Source of the DNA: Caenorhabditis remanei | Lineage: Eukaryota > Nematoda > Chromadorea > Rhabditida > Rhabditidae | Assembly (NCBI RefSeq): GCF_010183535.1 | Contig: NC_071328.1 | Coordinates: 8,556,001 to 8,620,000, forward strand | DNA: 64,000 nt | Reading direction: 5' to 3' | Shown: in pieces, positions 23,189-34,568 of the stretch | Layout of the letters: each line of letters opens with the position of its first letter | How positions within the stretch are numbered: the first letter of the stretch is position 1 | Notes under the pieces: model-generated | The model's database searches: none | What the model saw: the letters and a program-made list of their open reading frames with translations, nothing else | What the model was told of the DNA's origin: nothing | Translations under genes and position numbers: made by a program

Positions 23189-25976
23189 TTAAAAATTAGA
23201 ATTGCTATATTTGGAAAGACCAGGTTTTTTGGATTGTGGCGGAAGTCGAATGTTGCTCTGTCTTTGTGGAACACGGGATCTTGTTGATGCAGACTCTTCT
23301 CCCCAATCATCATCGAAATCATTCTCATTTAGTTTTTTCGCTGCTGAAGTCTTATCGGGGATCGTGTTCTTCTGATCTTCCTGTGAGCCTATTTTCTCGA
23401 AAGTATGAATACGTGAAGTATCCGAAGCCAATTCCGGAGTCTCAAAATCGTCATCATTTATCACTTGTACGGGAGCTTTGACTCGTGTTTCAGATCCGAA
23501 AGTTCCAGATGAAGCGGCGAAACATCCAGAATTTGCTCTGAATTCAGGCGGAAAACGTTGCGGGTTGTCTGCCACTCCAAAAGACCCAGAAGATCTTCCA
23601 AATCCCACTAGGCGGGAATGAGTTGTTGCAACGAGAGGTTTTTGCGATGTAGAATTCTGAACGCCGCACATTTCCCGTTTTTCAGTTGTCGGAGCTGCTA
23701 CTGTTGGATTTGTCGCTCCAAAAGCTCCAAAAGCTCCAAATCCAGCCAATCCACGAGGTTTGATACTGTTCACAGGTTCGGCAGAACTGTTAGTAGATGC
23801 CGATTGTGTTTTCCATTGATCATTGTTAGCTTCGATTTCTTTGATTGCAATATTCGTATTTTTATTTTTTTCCTGAACATTCGTAGTAATTGAATTTTCC
23901 CAATTGCTTTCAGGTGATGCAACTCGTTGATCTCGATCATTTCGTATAGGACGAAGAGAGTCTGGTGGGATCGTTACGTCAGAACGGTTACGAACCACGC
24001 CGCCAGGGCCGCGGAGCACAAGTCCAAGGATTGAGAGCTGAAAAAAAAAACAGTATTTCAAAAAGCTCGGCTGGTTTCTGAAAATTTGCTCTGCTAAAAC
24101 TAAAAATTATGGGGAACGGATATCCACAGATTTTCAAAATATTGTTGTGGTCCGGCAGTAAAAATAGGATCGAGTTTCACAAGCAAAATGTATTTCAAAA
24201 CTCGCAGATATCACTCATGCCAACACTCATGATTCATGGGGTCAATGAAATGAGAAATCATTGGCCAATACTGAATGGGTACCGATATTTTTGGGTACCT
24301 ACTCTTTGGGTACCAACTGATCATTGGGTTCCAGTGATCTTTGGGTACCGATTTGAGATAATTATTCTTTGGGTACCAAGTGATCATTGGGTACCTGTGT
24401 TCTTTGGGTACCGATTTGGGGCACCAACTCTTTGGGTACCAAGTGATCTTTGGGTGCCGCTGATCTTTGGGTTCCAAGTGATCTTTGGGTACCAGTTTCG
24501 GCGCTAAAGGAGTTTGGGTGGGCCACTCAAATTTCAAATTTTTGGTTGAAAGTGTGGGGCTGAAGGAGTAGGAGAGGCACTTCTTTCGTTACCTAAGCTT
24601 TCTCTCATTTGAAGTATAATTCAGAAAGGTTGGAATCCTCGATTTTAGTGCGTATTTCTCTCATTCTTAGATTTCTTAGAAATTCGGAAAAAAATTGACA
24701 AAAACTATTAATTTATCAACTTTTGCCGTTTTTGTCAATTGTTTTTCCGAAATTCTAAGAAACCTAAGCCTAAGAGAATGGTGAAAAGTGGTCCCCCGCA
24801 AGAATCACACAGATTTCGTAAGCTTTGTTCCTCTTTCAGAACACAGATTCGGAAATCCGTAAACTTTTTTTTGAGTGGCCAGGCCAACTGAACTGTGACA
24901 AGTTACATGTAGTGCATTGTTCGTTGAGTATTGAGATTCGAAAAAATTAATTTTAAGACGAATAAAAAAATTCAAAAAGACATAGAAACGGGTACCCAAA
25001 GATCACTTGGAACCCAAAGATCAGCGGCACCCAAAGATCACTTGGTACCCAAAGAGTTGGTGCCCAAAATCGGTACCCAAAGAACACAGGTACCCAATGA
25101 TCACTTGGTACCCAAAGAGTAGGTACCCAAAAATATCGGTACCCAGTATTGGCCGAAATCATTTGATTGTTGAGTTTTTTTTTCAAAAATGTTGTGCAAC
25201 TTACGTATCCATTGATGCTGTACATCTTTCCTTGGTTGATAAAGTGCGTGACTTCCCAATGTGGTCCATTTCCACAATATTTGTCTGATGGAATCAAATT
25301 CAGCATAACATCAACTGAATTTATTCTGAACTGTGTCAGGCGATTGCGCGCATCTCTCGACATACTGACATCACCATAATACTCGTTGAAGTAGTTGCCA
25401 GTGGCAATGTTACAGCGAACAGTTGATTTGTGCTGAAACAAACAAATGTTAACATAATTATCAGTGCCCACACCGTCAGTGTTTCTTCGTTTCAATTCAT
25501 ACCGTCAGCTGACCTCCTTCCGTGTTATATTGAAAAAAATCGACTTTATTGAAATCGCGAACTTTCATTTCTGTTTTTCCAAACTCATCTGTCGTTGGTG
25601 CGTTCGATTTCTTCACATCCATATTTACGTTAATTGCTTCTTTGAAACAGTTTTTTGGGTGCCCAACAGACGCATCGATAATGTCATATTCCACCCATGA
25701 GCCATATGCAATCTGAAAAAAATAAGAGTAGAACTTCCTGACTTTGTAACGAAGGAACACGAACTTCGTAGAGAAACTAGGAGAAACAGAAACAAATCAA
25801 GAAAATCGTCAAAATATTAAATCAACTCCATTCTCTAAAATTTGTTCACTTACAAACAGATCTTCGACTTCTCCGTAAAGATACTTGTAATCTCGATCAA
25901 AGATTTCAATGTATTCTCTGTTTTTCCAAGTTATCGAACCCGAAATGACGCCTTGTCTTTTTCTTTCCAGCACCAT
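23189..25976 (-). CDS. Nematode protein of unknown function with FG-rich, acidic C-terminal half
   Basis: The four phase-0 exons are 25976-25854, 25712-25503, 25432-25205 and 24037-23189, giving 469 aa. The start is the first ATG after a good splice acceptor (about 25993), so SL trans-splicing is likely; an upstream exon cannot be excluded. The N-terminal half (about 190 aa) looks folded, with two similar beta-rich stretches that could be small OB- or S1-like units; this is a guess. The C-terminal half is low complexity, with scattered FG dipeptides and an acidic DFDDDWGEE motif near the end. I do not recognise the family. FG- and acidic-rich tails are frequent in granule or nuclear-pore-associated proteins. 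Intron 3 is over 1.1 kb because foldback element 4 sits in it; the other introns are 70-140 bp. Confidence 0.65.
24254..24262. repeat. 9-bp target duplication, left copy
   Basis: GAAATCATT, identical to 25155-25163. Removing the element and one copy would restore an intron of about 270 bp. Confidence 0.85.
24263..25154. mobile_element. Foldback element 4 (CTTTGGGTACC-repeat arms) in an intron
   Basis: This is an 892-bp element. GGCCAATACTG and its complement are the ends. The left arm (24263-24503) has more units of (A/T)CTTTGGGTACC(A/G)A than the right arm (24988-25154), so the arms differ in length. The flanks are GAAATCATT at 24254-24262 and 25155-25163, a perfect 9-bp duplication. The interior repeats the palindromic core of element 2. 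It lies fully within intron 3 of the gene at 23189-25976. Confidence 0.85.
24658..24788. repeat. Second copy of the shared core palindrome
   Basis: Matches 9352-9490 in reverse orientation, including the right arm CCTAAGCCTAAGAGAATGGT. The left arm has lost part of the CCTAAGCC segment. The similarity extends right through CAAGAATCACACAGATTT to about 24890. Confidence 0.8.
25155..25163. repeat. 9-bp target duplication, right copy
   Basis: GAAATCATT, identical to 24254-24262. Confidence 0.85.
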
Positions 25977-26422
25977 ACTTGGCAATTTTCCCTAAAAATC
26001 AGTTAAATAAATGAAGGCTGCAAAAAATGAAATACGAAACAAGGATAGCAGTCATTCACAAAAGTTGAAGGAAACGAAAGTCAAGATATTTTAGAAAAAA
26101 TAGGGTTTAAGGGAGATGGAAGATTTTTATATAACATTTCCATGGTTTAAAGAAATTGAAGTTTTCAAACTTTCAACAAAATGCTTTTAAATTACAAAAG
26201 CGAGTACAAAAGCCACGTTTCGAAGGTAGTTTAAAGGCGGCGGGGGAAAAGTGTGCAGTGGAGTCTCGCCACGATTTCAGTGTTTGCGCAATCCTTCCAA
26301 GTTTATACATATTTTAACCTTAATTAAAGGTTATTTCGGAAGAGACTTTGACGATAAAAGGCATAAAATGCGGTATTTTATTCAATCAAAGAATACAAAC
26401 ACAGTAATCTATCAACTAGTCT
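25977..26422. other. Short intergenic region
   Basis: Lies between the stop of the acyl-CoA synthetase gene and the start of the downstream minus-strand gene. Same-strand spacing of about 450 bp would permit an operon, but no clear SL2-type spacer signal can be pointed out. No other feature. Confidence 0.5.
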
Positions 26423-28636
26423 TCATTTATTGGCATTTTCCGCACTTTTCGCCATAATTTCGGCACTTTTAATTGAGCTCTCAGCACTTTTGTGACTTGC
26501 TTCCGAATCTGACGCCTCCTTCGATGAACCAGCAGACATTGCCATTTCTTTTAACTTTTTTCGCTGAATCTTTCCAGATGCCAACTTAGGAATGGAATCG
26601 GTGAATTCATAAGTGTCAATCCATTTGTAGGAGGACAACTTCTGACGGACGAATTCGGTCAATTCAGCCTCCGTCAAAGTGTGATCCTTCTTGACGACAT
26701 ATGCTTTCGGAGATTCTCCTTTTTGTTCGTCTGGAATACCAATGACGGCACAATCCTTTACTTTTGGATGAAGAAGAAGAACGTCTTCGATTTCGACAGG
26801 TGGAACCTGAAATCAAGATACTTGAGAATAAATAGGAATACTTTCACTCCTTCCGTAGTCTGTGCAATTCAAATTTTCAGATATCTACAGAACTCACCTG
26901 CATTCCATTCACTTTGATCAGTTCCTTAATTCTTCCTGTCACATGAACTCGCCCTTTTTCGTCAATGCTCCCGAGATCGCCTGTTTTCAAAAATCCTTCA
27001 TTGTCAATTATCCCGATTTCTTCCTTTTTCAAATATCCTTTCATGACTGTGGGTCCACGGAAGCACAACTGGCCAACGGTATCAGTTTTTGTGATCTGGA
27101 AATTGTTTTTAAAACCTTGTTCGAAATATCGAAATACCGTACCTCTTTACCCTCCTTATCAAGAATTTTCAATTCATAAGTTGGCCCGATACTACCAACT
27201 GTCTCAAAGCAATTACCATCTTCATAACGGGGAAAAGTTGTGAATTGGACCATTTCAGTCATACCATAAGCCTGGCAAAGCCATGCTTTAGGAAAACGTT
27301 TTTGAACTTCTTCACAAAGTTGCTTGCCGGCTGTTGCTCCTGCAGACATGATCACTTTCAGAAATGGAGAAATGTTGAAGATTGGAACCATCACATCTTT
27401 AGCAAGAAATATCAGCATTGGAGGTACCAACCAGGCGAGTTTAACCTGCAAAGTAGGAGTTCCTGGCGCAGGATTTTCAGATAATCTACTATTTTGGATT
27501 AGTTTTCGATTCTCGGTGATTGACTGTTAGTTCAAAAATCAAAACGAAAACATAGTTGTGTGTATATGTCGTACTCACTTTGTAAAATTTGATTCTATTC
27601 AACATGACAATAGTGTCAAACTTTTTGAAAACCAATCCGGTCATTCCCAATAGAATTGTTTCAATCATTGTATTCAATCCATATGCATGATACCACGGAA
27701 GTAACAGAAGTACATGTTCCTTTGACCAAGTTGGCTTATCTTTTCCAAACATTGCAGGAGCGATTTCTGTCTCAAGATGATTGGTAGCAATGTCCAACAT
27801 TGCAGAAATGTTTTTATGTGTCAATTGACATCCCTTTGGACGTCCAGTGGTTCCAGATGAATATGGAAGAAGTGCGATGGAATCTGGTCTGAAAAAGTTT
27901 TGAAAAGATAGAAGAAGACTAGTAGTTCAGCTTACGGAACAATAACATTGATTGGTTGATCCGGAGTCTGAGTCAACTCGACAAAATCTAAAACATTTTC
28001 TGGAAACTCGGCTCTCAGAGGGAAAGTTCTCAGACATATGATCTTTCGGACCCCCGGACATTTAGCCACTGCTCGGCGGACACGGGCAAGACGATCTTCG
28101 TCGGTGAATACGATAGAGGTGTTGGAGTCATTGAACTGAAGTTGAAGTTCATCTGAAAACAAGAAAGCATGAGAAACTGAATGAAGACTAACGTCCCAAT
28201 GGGATTGAGACTTACAATCAGTGAAAATAGCACTGGCATTTGACATTGCTCCACCGCACTTCATCACTGCCAACATTGAAATCAAGAACTCCGGACAATT
28301 TGGAAATGCCTGCGAAGCCACATCCCCTGGTTTGAATCCCCTGAACAGCATACTTTCTCCACTGGTTCTGATGCAGTTTTTGACTTACAATTTCACGAGA
28401 GCAGTAGCCAGACTATTAACGGTTGGCTCCACGTCTCGATACAATTTTTTTTTGGTTGTCGTCTCTGCATCAATCTGTTGAGAGTCCATGGTTACAGAGT
28501 GTTTCTTATGAAGTAAACTTACGAAAACAACGGCATCCTTGTTGGCGGCAGCATGATTGCGACACGCTTCAAGGATCCGTTCATGTACCGGCGTAGTTGA
28601 AAGTTTCACTGGAGCAGCTTTCGACACGAATACCAT
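26423..28636 (-). CDS. Acyl-CoA synthetase, 4-coumarate-CoA-ligase-like
   Basis: Eight exons (28636-28523, 28474-28389, 28340-28216, 28152-27936, 27888-27579, 27445-27143, 27095-26898, 26806-26423) join in phase to 578 aa. It would activate a carboxylic acid with ATP to an acyl-adenylate, then to the CoA thioester. The family landmarks are in order: P-loop YSSGTTGRPKG (about 190-200), YGMTE (344-348), TGDLG (423-427), the hinge GRIKELIKVNG (439-449) and the catalytic lysine in SGKI (K530). This architecture matches plant 4CL and firefly luciferase relatives, known in worms as acs genes. The substrate cannot be read from sequence. The last 37 residues are an unusual KSAE-rich low-complexity tail, and no C-terminal SKL peroxisomal signal is present. 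The start is the ATG right after an acceptor-like AG at 28637; an in-frame upstream extension to about 28673 is possible. Confidence 0.88.
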
Positions 28637-29326
28637 CTGAATTCCTTTTGTAAGACAGACTCCAACGATTTTCTGAAACAACTTACACTTTTCGTGAAAA
28701 ATGAGTCGATGAGAACTAAGATTCGTAATGAGAAAATTTATCCCCTAAATAACGGTTAATCATCAAAATGGGCGGGGCTAAACGAGAAATTTAGGGTTTC
28801 ACGAGATTCAGCAAACTATTGAAGTAAGTACAGTAAGATTTTATTTGCTTTTTTAATCCATTCGATTCATTATTTATATTTACGTGTTCCTCAATTTCGG
28901 TCAAATGTGGTTATGTTTTCAACTATTTGTATATGATAGTAAGTAGGAGTCCCTCGGTGACTCGATGAAGCCCATCTGATGAAAATGTAGATCCAATTCG
29001 AATCAATTCGAAGCAATGCTTTGTCTATGTTGAATAAAAGTTTTTTGTTCAAAGTGTTGAACTTGTCTATTCCAATGTTCCCAGATTTTTTCAATATCTT
29101 CAGATATCGAAAGATATACTAATGATATACAATATACTGCAGTGTCTTCCATAACTTTCAAAATTCAAACTCCGCGCGCATTGACACGAGACGAGAGAGT
29201 GCACGAAGCTCAAAGACGCAGACTGAATGAATGTTTTACTTTTTCTCGTTTTCCACTGAAATCATGATGCTTTTTTCTGGTTTTTCAATATCACTTGCTT
29301 TTCTTTTATCGAAAATATTACAGAAT
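28637..29326. promoter_or_regulatory. Shared divergent promoter region
   Basis: About 690 bp separates two genes transcribed away from each other: the acyl-CoA synthetase (-) and the RNase P subunit (+). It must contain both promoters. It is AT-rich with no recognisable factor site; the short GAGACGAGAGAG run near 29190 resembles repeats elsewhere in the window. Confidence 0.5.
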
Positions 29327-30956
29327 ATGTATCGAACTAGAGTGTTACTCCGGAAAGTCGTTACAAGTGCGATTCAACCAGCTTCATCGTCCAGCTATAT
29401 GCCTTCAGCGGCATTTATGTATGGCAAAGTTCGACGGCCGGGACAAAAAGAACATTTTGTGAAAGTTGCATCCGAACTAGAGGTTTTCGATCAATTCAAG
29501 TATTAAAACGTAATTATTTTTCAGCTTTTCAAAGATGTATATGGCTTGGAAGCTCTGGACAGATTGGAAATAAAGGATGAAACTTGGGAAGTTCTGATGG
29601 AAATGGGATGGGATGAACGATTCATTTATTTGATAGATCTTATGGAATATCGAGAGAAACAGAACAAAGAATCTGAAAAATCTTCGATCAAAAAAGAATT
29701 AGTAAGATTTTTTTTCGCAGATTTGAGAGAAAGCGAATATTTGCAGATATCAGAACAAAATCTCAAACTGTGGAGAGCTGGAAACATGGTTTATGCTCGC
29801 AATTTTCACTCGTTGGTTGACATTTATGGTCCAGATTTCCGTCGGAAAATTGATAATTTCTATGGCAGGAATATTTTGAAACAAGGAGAAGATTTGAGAA
29901 GTTTCGTCGTGGATTGCAGGTTTATGAGAGAGTTTTCAGTCAAAACCCAAGCTTATTTTACCAAGTAAGATTGAAGACCGTACAACGGTGTGAAATTTCT
30001 CATGTTCTTAAAAACATAATATTTCTTTTTTTCCAGTCAAATGCAAGCTCTTCACGAAGATAATTGGACATCGAATCTTCCTTTTTCAGTCAACTTCGTC
30101 AACTATCAAGCCGACCAGCAGCTTGTTTCAATTGCAAAGAGGTGAATAAGTCGAGAAAATAAATCATACGTTTAATCGACTTTAATGGACTATCATTCTG
30201 TTACATTGAATTAAATACCAACGCACATTTTCAAAATTTGATAATTCTTAACAACCGCAAACGATATTATACATTCAGAAACCTCTTGTTCCAATACGGT
30301 CCCTCATCGAAATCTGTAAACTTCCAACGTCATCCGTTCGTACCGGTTATCACGCCTAGGAGAGTGGACTCTGTCATTGAAAAAGGTAGGCAAAATAATC
30401 AATTTGGAAGCCTCGTTTTGCCCTAATTTTTTGGCACTTCCATTTCATTAAATTTCTTCCAGAAAATCTGTTATACATCTCACCGCGTGCTACCCAATTT
30501 GTTCCTGAAGTGATTCCATCTGAAATTAAAGGAGTAGTAATTTGTTTATCAAATGATACATCTCCATCTACGAGTAGTCACAGTGCATGTATCAATGAAA
30601 GGGTTCAGCCCTATCAGTTGCCGTTTAAACGAATTATCAGGTGAGTTGATGAAGGAAATTTCAAAACAATAACAGCAATAAATGCAATTATTTCTTTTCC
30701 AGCTCCCCAACGTTCCGACCACAGGGAGTGCAATTATGGCAATATGCACGAATTTTTCGTCAATACTTTGCTGGAAGCACAATTGATGAAAGCATTCGAC
30801 AAAACGTAAGCTTCACTAACGAGTTTCCATAAACTTCAAATTCTATTTTTAAAGATGGATAATTTGCTGAGAAAACGATCGTTGAACGAGCCAGTGAAAG
30901 ATAAGGACGATAAACAAGAGGTACAGCCAATTTTCAGTGAGGCGTCCCGAATCTAA
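29327..30956 (+). CDS. TRMT10C/MRPP1-like protein, mitochondrial RNase P subunit
   Basis: Eight exons (29327-29482, 29525-29701, 29747-29964, 30037-30141, 30279-30385, 30463-30640, 30703-30805, 30855-30956) give 381 aa, close to the roughly 400 aa of animal MRPP1. The N-terminus is Arg-rich without acids (MYRTRVLLRKV), as in a mitochondrial presequence. The middle has the SPOUT-type TRM10 landmarks: FVVDCRFM, then Q-(A)-L-x2-D-N-W with LPFSVNFVNY, and YISPRA. MRPP1 with its dehydrogenase partner binds pre-tRNA, methylates position 9 and supports 5' cleavage. The usual VYxIGGLVD segment is poorly preserved, as in divergent nematode members. The start follows a TTACAG acceptor, consistent with trans-splicing. 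An alternative ending skips 30921-31221 and uses an open exon at 31222-31386. Confidence 0.7.
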
Positions 30957-31221
30957 AGTATAAATAAAGCAGGCACCGAAAACAAGATATTCAGTCGCGC
31001 TGCCCATTCTTATCAGTGTCCAACATTTTAAATGTAATTGAAATTAAATTCTTGGGACAGATTTATAATTTTCCCGGTTTCATTATGAAAATCGAGATAC
31101 TGATTTTGCTGGTCCCACAAAAAGACCAAAGCACGCTCGATCTTTCCTCTTTCTATCTTACTCCCCCAACTTCTCATCTCTTTTTCCTTCTCCCCCATCA
31201 AAAACTCTTTGTTAATTGAAG

Positions 31222-31386
31222 GTGTTTCGATCGGCAATGTATCACATCAACAACTGTTCGAATGGAGAATATCAGAAGAAGAGAAATGATTCAACTCCCT
31301 CATTTTCTTCTTCTCGGAGAAATCCATCAGACACTTCAACAACTTCTCAATCTTCGCCCAAACGTCATTATCGTCATCGCACCTAG
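31222..31386 (+). CDS. Possible alternative terminal exon, Ser/Arg-rich
   Basis: After an AG at 31220-31221 there is an open phase-0 frame of 55 codons ending in TAG. It reads VFRSAMYHINN and then a Ser/Arg-rich tail ending RHYRHRT. It would join in frame to GAG|GT at 30920-30921 of the upstream gene, replacing that gene's last 11 residues. The acceptor lacks the usual TTTTCAG, so this remains a candidate only. Confidence 0.4.
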   Translation: MFRSAMYHINNCSNGEYQKKRNDSTPSFSSSRRNPSDTSTTSQSSPKRHYRHRT

Positions 31387-34300
31387 TTCATTGTTTTTAA
31401 AATATATAGCTTGTTTTCTTTTTGTTATTTTACATTGTTAGATATTGTTAGATAAATACTGATTTTTGTAGATGTTTTGCCTCCGAACTAGATGAAAAGT
31501 TGTGAACATATTTGAAACATGCAGACACGTCGAGGTTATTTGAAAACTGAGATCGTTTTGTTATTGTTTTCGTCAGAAACTTCTAGAAATGCTTTATAAT
31601 GATCAATATGTTTTTAGATGTTTCTTGTGATCAGAAATTTCAGAAACTCGGGCGAATAGATATATTAATATTAATAGATTAATTTCATCTTTCCTAATAT
31701 GAATTCTCCCAGCCATTCTTCTCGACTTTCACAAAGTTTTCGAGAACATACTCGGTCTTCCCATTCTTTCAGAATCTTGAATCTTCAAAAATCCTCTTCT
31801 TTTTCCAAACAATGGTGGCCTAACGATCAGTCACACTTTGTGGAAAGGATGCCACTGGAGCAGGACAAAGTGTGACTTTTCTCTTTTTTCTTCTTTTCAG
31901 TCATTGAGAGAGAAGAAAGAAGAAAATGTCACAACACATTTGATGAATTAATCTTGGTCTCTTGGTTTCATTTTGAGATTGATTTCGGTTTTTATTCATT
32001 CATTTTTTAGTCCAAACGCCTCAAACATGGTTGTTTCAGACTATCGTTTGCCATAGACCTTGTCCAACTTGCAAAACTTTTTTCAGTTTTTTATAGCTAA
32101 CTCAGCTTTCCGGCATAGCGAGTTTCCAATCAAATTAATTCCATTGGATAAAGGAATAATAATGTATCCGATTACCTCAATGAATTAATAATGAGACTAA
32201 GGAATATCCTATTCTCTTCGTATCCTTGTCTATTTTTATTTACATGAAATCTTCTGTCAGATTTTGTATCGAAGTTTTGGACTCTGGAAATTAGAACAAG
32301 ACTACCACACATTATCTGTTTCGAGGCTCGTCTTTTTTCTCATTTCGGTTTGATTTTTATTCCTTTTCATAGCTCAGAGCTCAAAGATCACTCTCTTTTT
32401 TTCCATTTTCCTAACTAATAATTCACGAATAATTCATCATCGTCAACTATTCCACTACTTCTGAATTTGCTCCTTTTCAACGAGCCAGGAAGACTCGTCA
32501 ACTCTTTTTTGTCTTTCGGAGAAGAAAAAACCAAGACTCGGATCTTGTGGAGAATGCTAATTTCCATATATCTTCAGCATTTATCTAGGAATTGGAAATT
32601 AGTTTTTTTCTCAGAATTCTTTTGGAAATTGTTATCGAGAATAGAAGTATTTACAGAGGTTTTAGCGAGCAGACGATTGATTTTTCAAATCTTCATTCAG
32701 GTCTAAATGTTTACTTTTTCAGTTTTCAGTATTATGAGATGTACTGATGATCTGTCAGAATTCATATTTGGGAAAATATCGGCTAGATTCTCGCTTTTGA
32801 GAATATATCCGATAAATAATCATTATCCATACACCAGTTTCTAATCATTAATCTTTCCTATTCCAAAGTCTATCTTGCGTTTCAAAGATTCAGTTTGGAC
32901 AGAACAAGTCAACACAGCGCTGTCTGGATTTGTTCCGTGTGCTAGAGTCCCTCCATCTGAATCCCAAAATCTGACATTTCATATGTCCGTGTCCCAATCT
33001 TTGTCTCCGGTCGACTGCAAATAATAGTCCGATGCTCTTTTCCCTTTTCCCACTTCTTCTTTTTTTGCGGTTGAGCTTATCCAACCGACTCCTAATTTCT
33101 TCTTTCCTTTTCTCCCTCATTTCTTCTATTTCCCATCTCTTTTCACTTTCCTGGGAGTCACTTTTTTAGAGCTACGCCATTTCCGGACCCTGAAATGACT
33201 TTTTCGGCAGATTAGGGCGTTTCCTAGGACATTGTTTTTTTCGGCGATTTTTGTAGTCTGGGTTTTTGGTCGGGTAGAGTTGGGAAAACAATGAGAAAAT
33301 AGGACATACATGAGCATTTCTATCTTTTTTTGACTCTTTTTAGTTCTTATTTGTTGGCAGATCAACAACAACGTTCTTTAAGCAATTATGACTTTTTCTG
33401 CTTCTCGTTTATACTGAAATTAGTTTTTCTCCCCAAAATGGCTTGATCGTTTCCCTTTGTTTTTAGTCAGTCGAGACCAATTTCGGTACACTTTTCAAAA
33501 CATTTACATGTTAGTAATGTTTGTAAAAGATTATATTGCTCGAACCACTCAACTCTGTTTTTTTTTGTTCAAATGATCCATGAAAACTGAAAATAATAAC
33601 TTATGAGTGTCACTCAACTTGACACCTCTCGAATCTCAACAGTTGTCTTTTGGGAGTGTCTGCGGAGAAAATAGAGGTATAGGTATTTTCGATATGATTG
33701 ATTGATTATTATGAATTCTGTGGCAGAATCAACCAGTTGGTTTAATAGAATTCTAGGAAATATCATCGTACGCCCGTTTTGCTGAAAAACTTCTATTTCT
33801 ATTCACTCTATCCACAACGTTAATCCTTTTCCCAAATACATGGGAGGTCTTAGCAGGTCACTTTGTGTTTTTTGACCCCGACTTTTCTCGTTTTTCTTCC
33901 AATTTTTGAATTTTCTTATTTTCGCCGTCTTGATTTTTCCTATCAAAAATCCAGAAGTTTCAGAACAATGAATGGATGAGAACATTGAAAGTCAGTCGTT
34001 TTTTGGCACGTGGACACGTGAACAGGTCGTTTCTTATGTGAGGTGAGTACTGATTCGAAGCAATAAGAAGAGCATATTCTGTTAATTAGAAAAACAGTAT
34101 TCAAGTTTTCGTTCCATTTCAGATCAACTTGATCCTCTTTTCTCATGTACATAATAGTAAAATCCATTATTTTTTAAGCTTTGCCTACGTGATAATCTCA
34201 ATCCTAATGGTCCTCCTCTGGTCAATGTATCTCTGCATAGATGGTCGAAGGAATCCAAAAAAAGACACGAGAGTCATTCATATGCTTGCCCAGAATTCTT

Positions 34301-34568
34301 TTTTTCGAAGTGTCCCATGATTAAATTTCTATCATTTTTCTGTTTTTCTCAAAACATTCCGAATTTGCATCTCAAAAACTTTCTTTGTGTAACCTTCACT
34401 TCTTTTCAAACATAAATGATTTATTAATTTTAAAAATTATTCTTAAAAATTTGAGAAAACAGAAATGAAAAGATCACGTATTTGTATGTGTGTTGACCAG
34501 TTTTTGAGATAAAATTAAGTAGATTTTCTTATAAATGCTCTGGTGAGAAGACTGTGTTGGCTTCTACA
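31387..34568. other. Convergent intergenic region
   Basis: About 3.2 kb between the tails of the RNase P subunit gene (+) and pry-1 (-). Open frames are short and AT-driven; no exon is supported. The only distinct structure is a 13-bp-stem hairpin at 31829-31877. Confidence 0.5.
31829..31877. repeat. Perfect 13-bp inverted repeat hairpin
   Basis: AGTCACACTTTGT (31829-31841) and its exact complement ACAAAGTGTGACT (31865-31877) are separated by 23 bases. Confidence 0.7.

Noticed and set aside
24211..25122. ORFs encoding GYRF/WVPSDHWVP and KDHLVPKE repeats on both strands
   Set aside because: They are translations of the GGGTACC tandem arms of foldback element 4, equally open in several frames.
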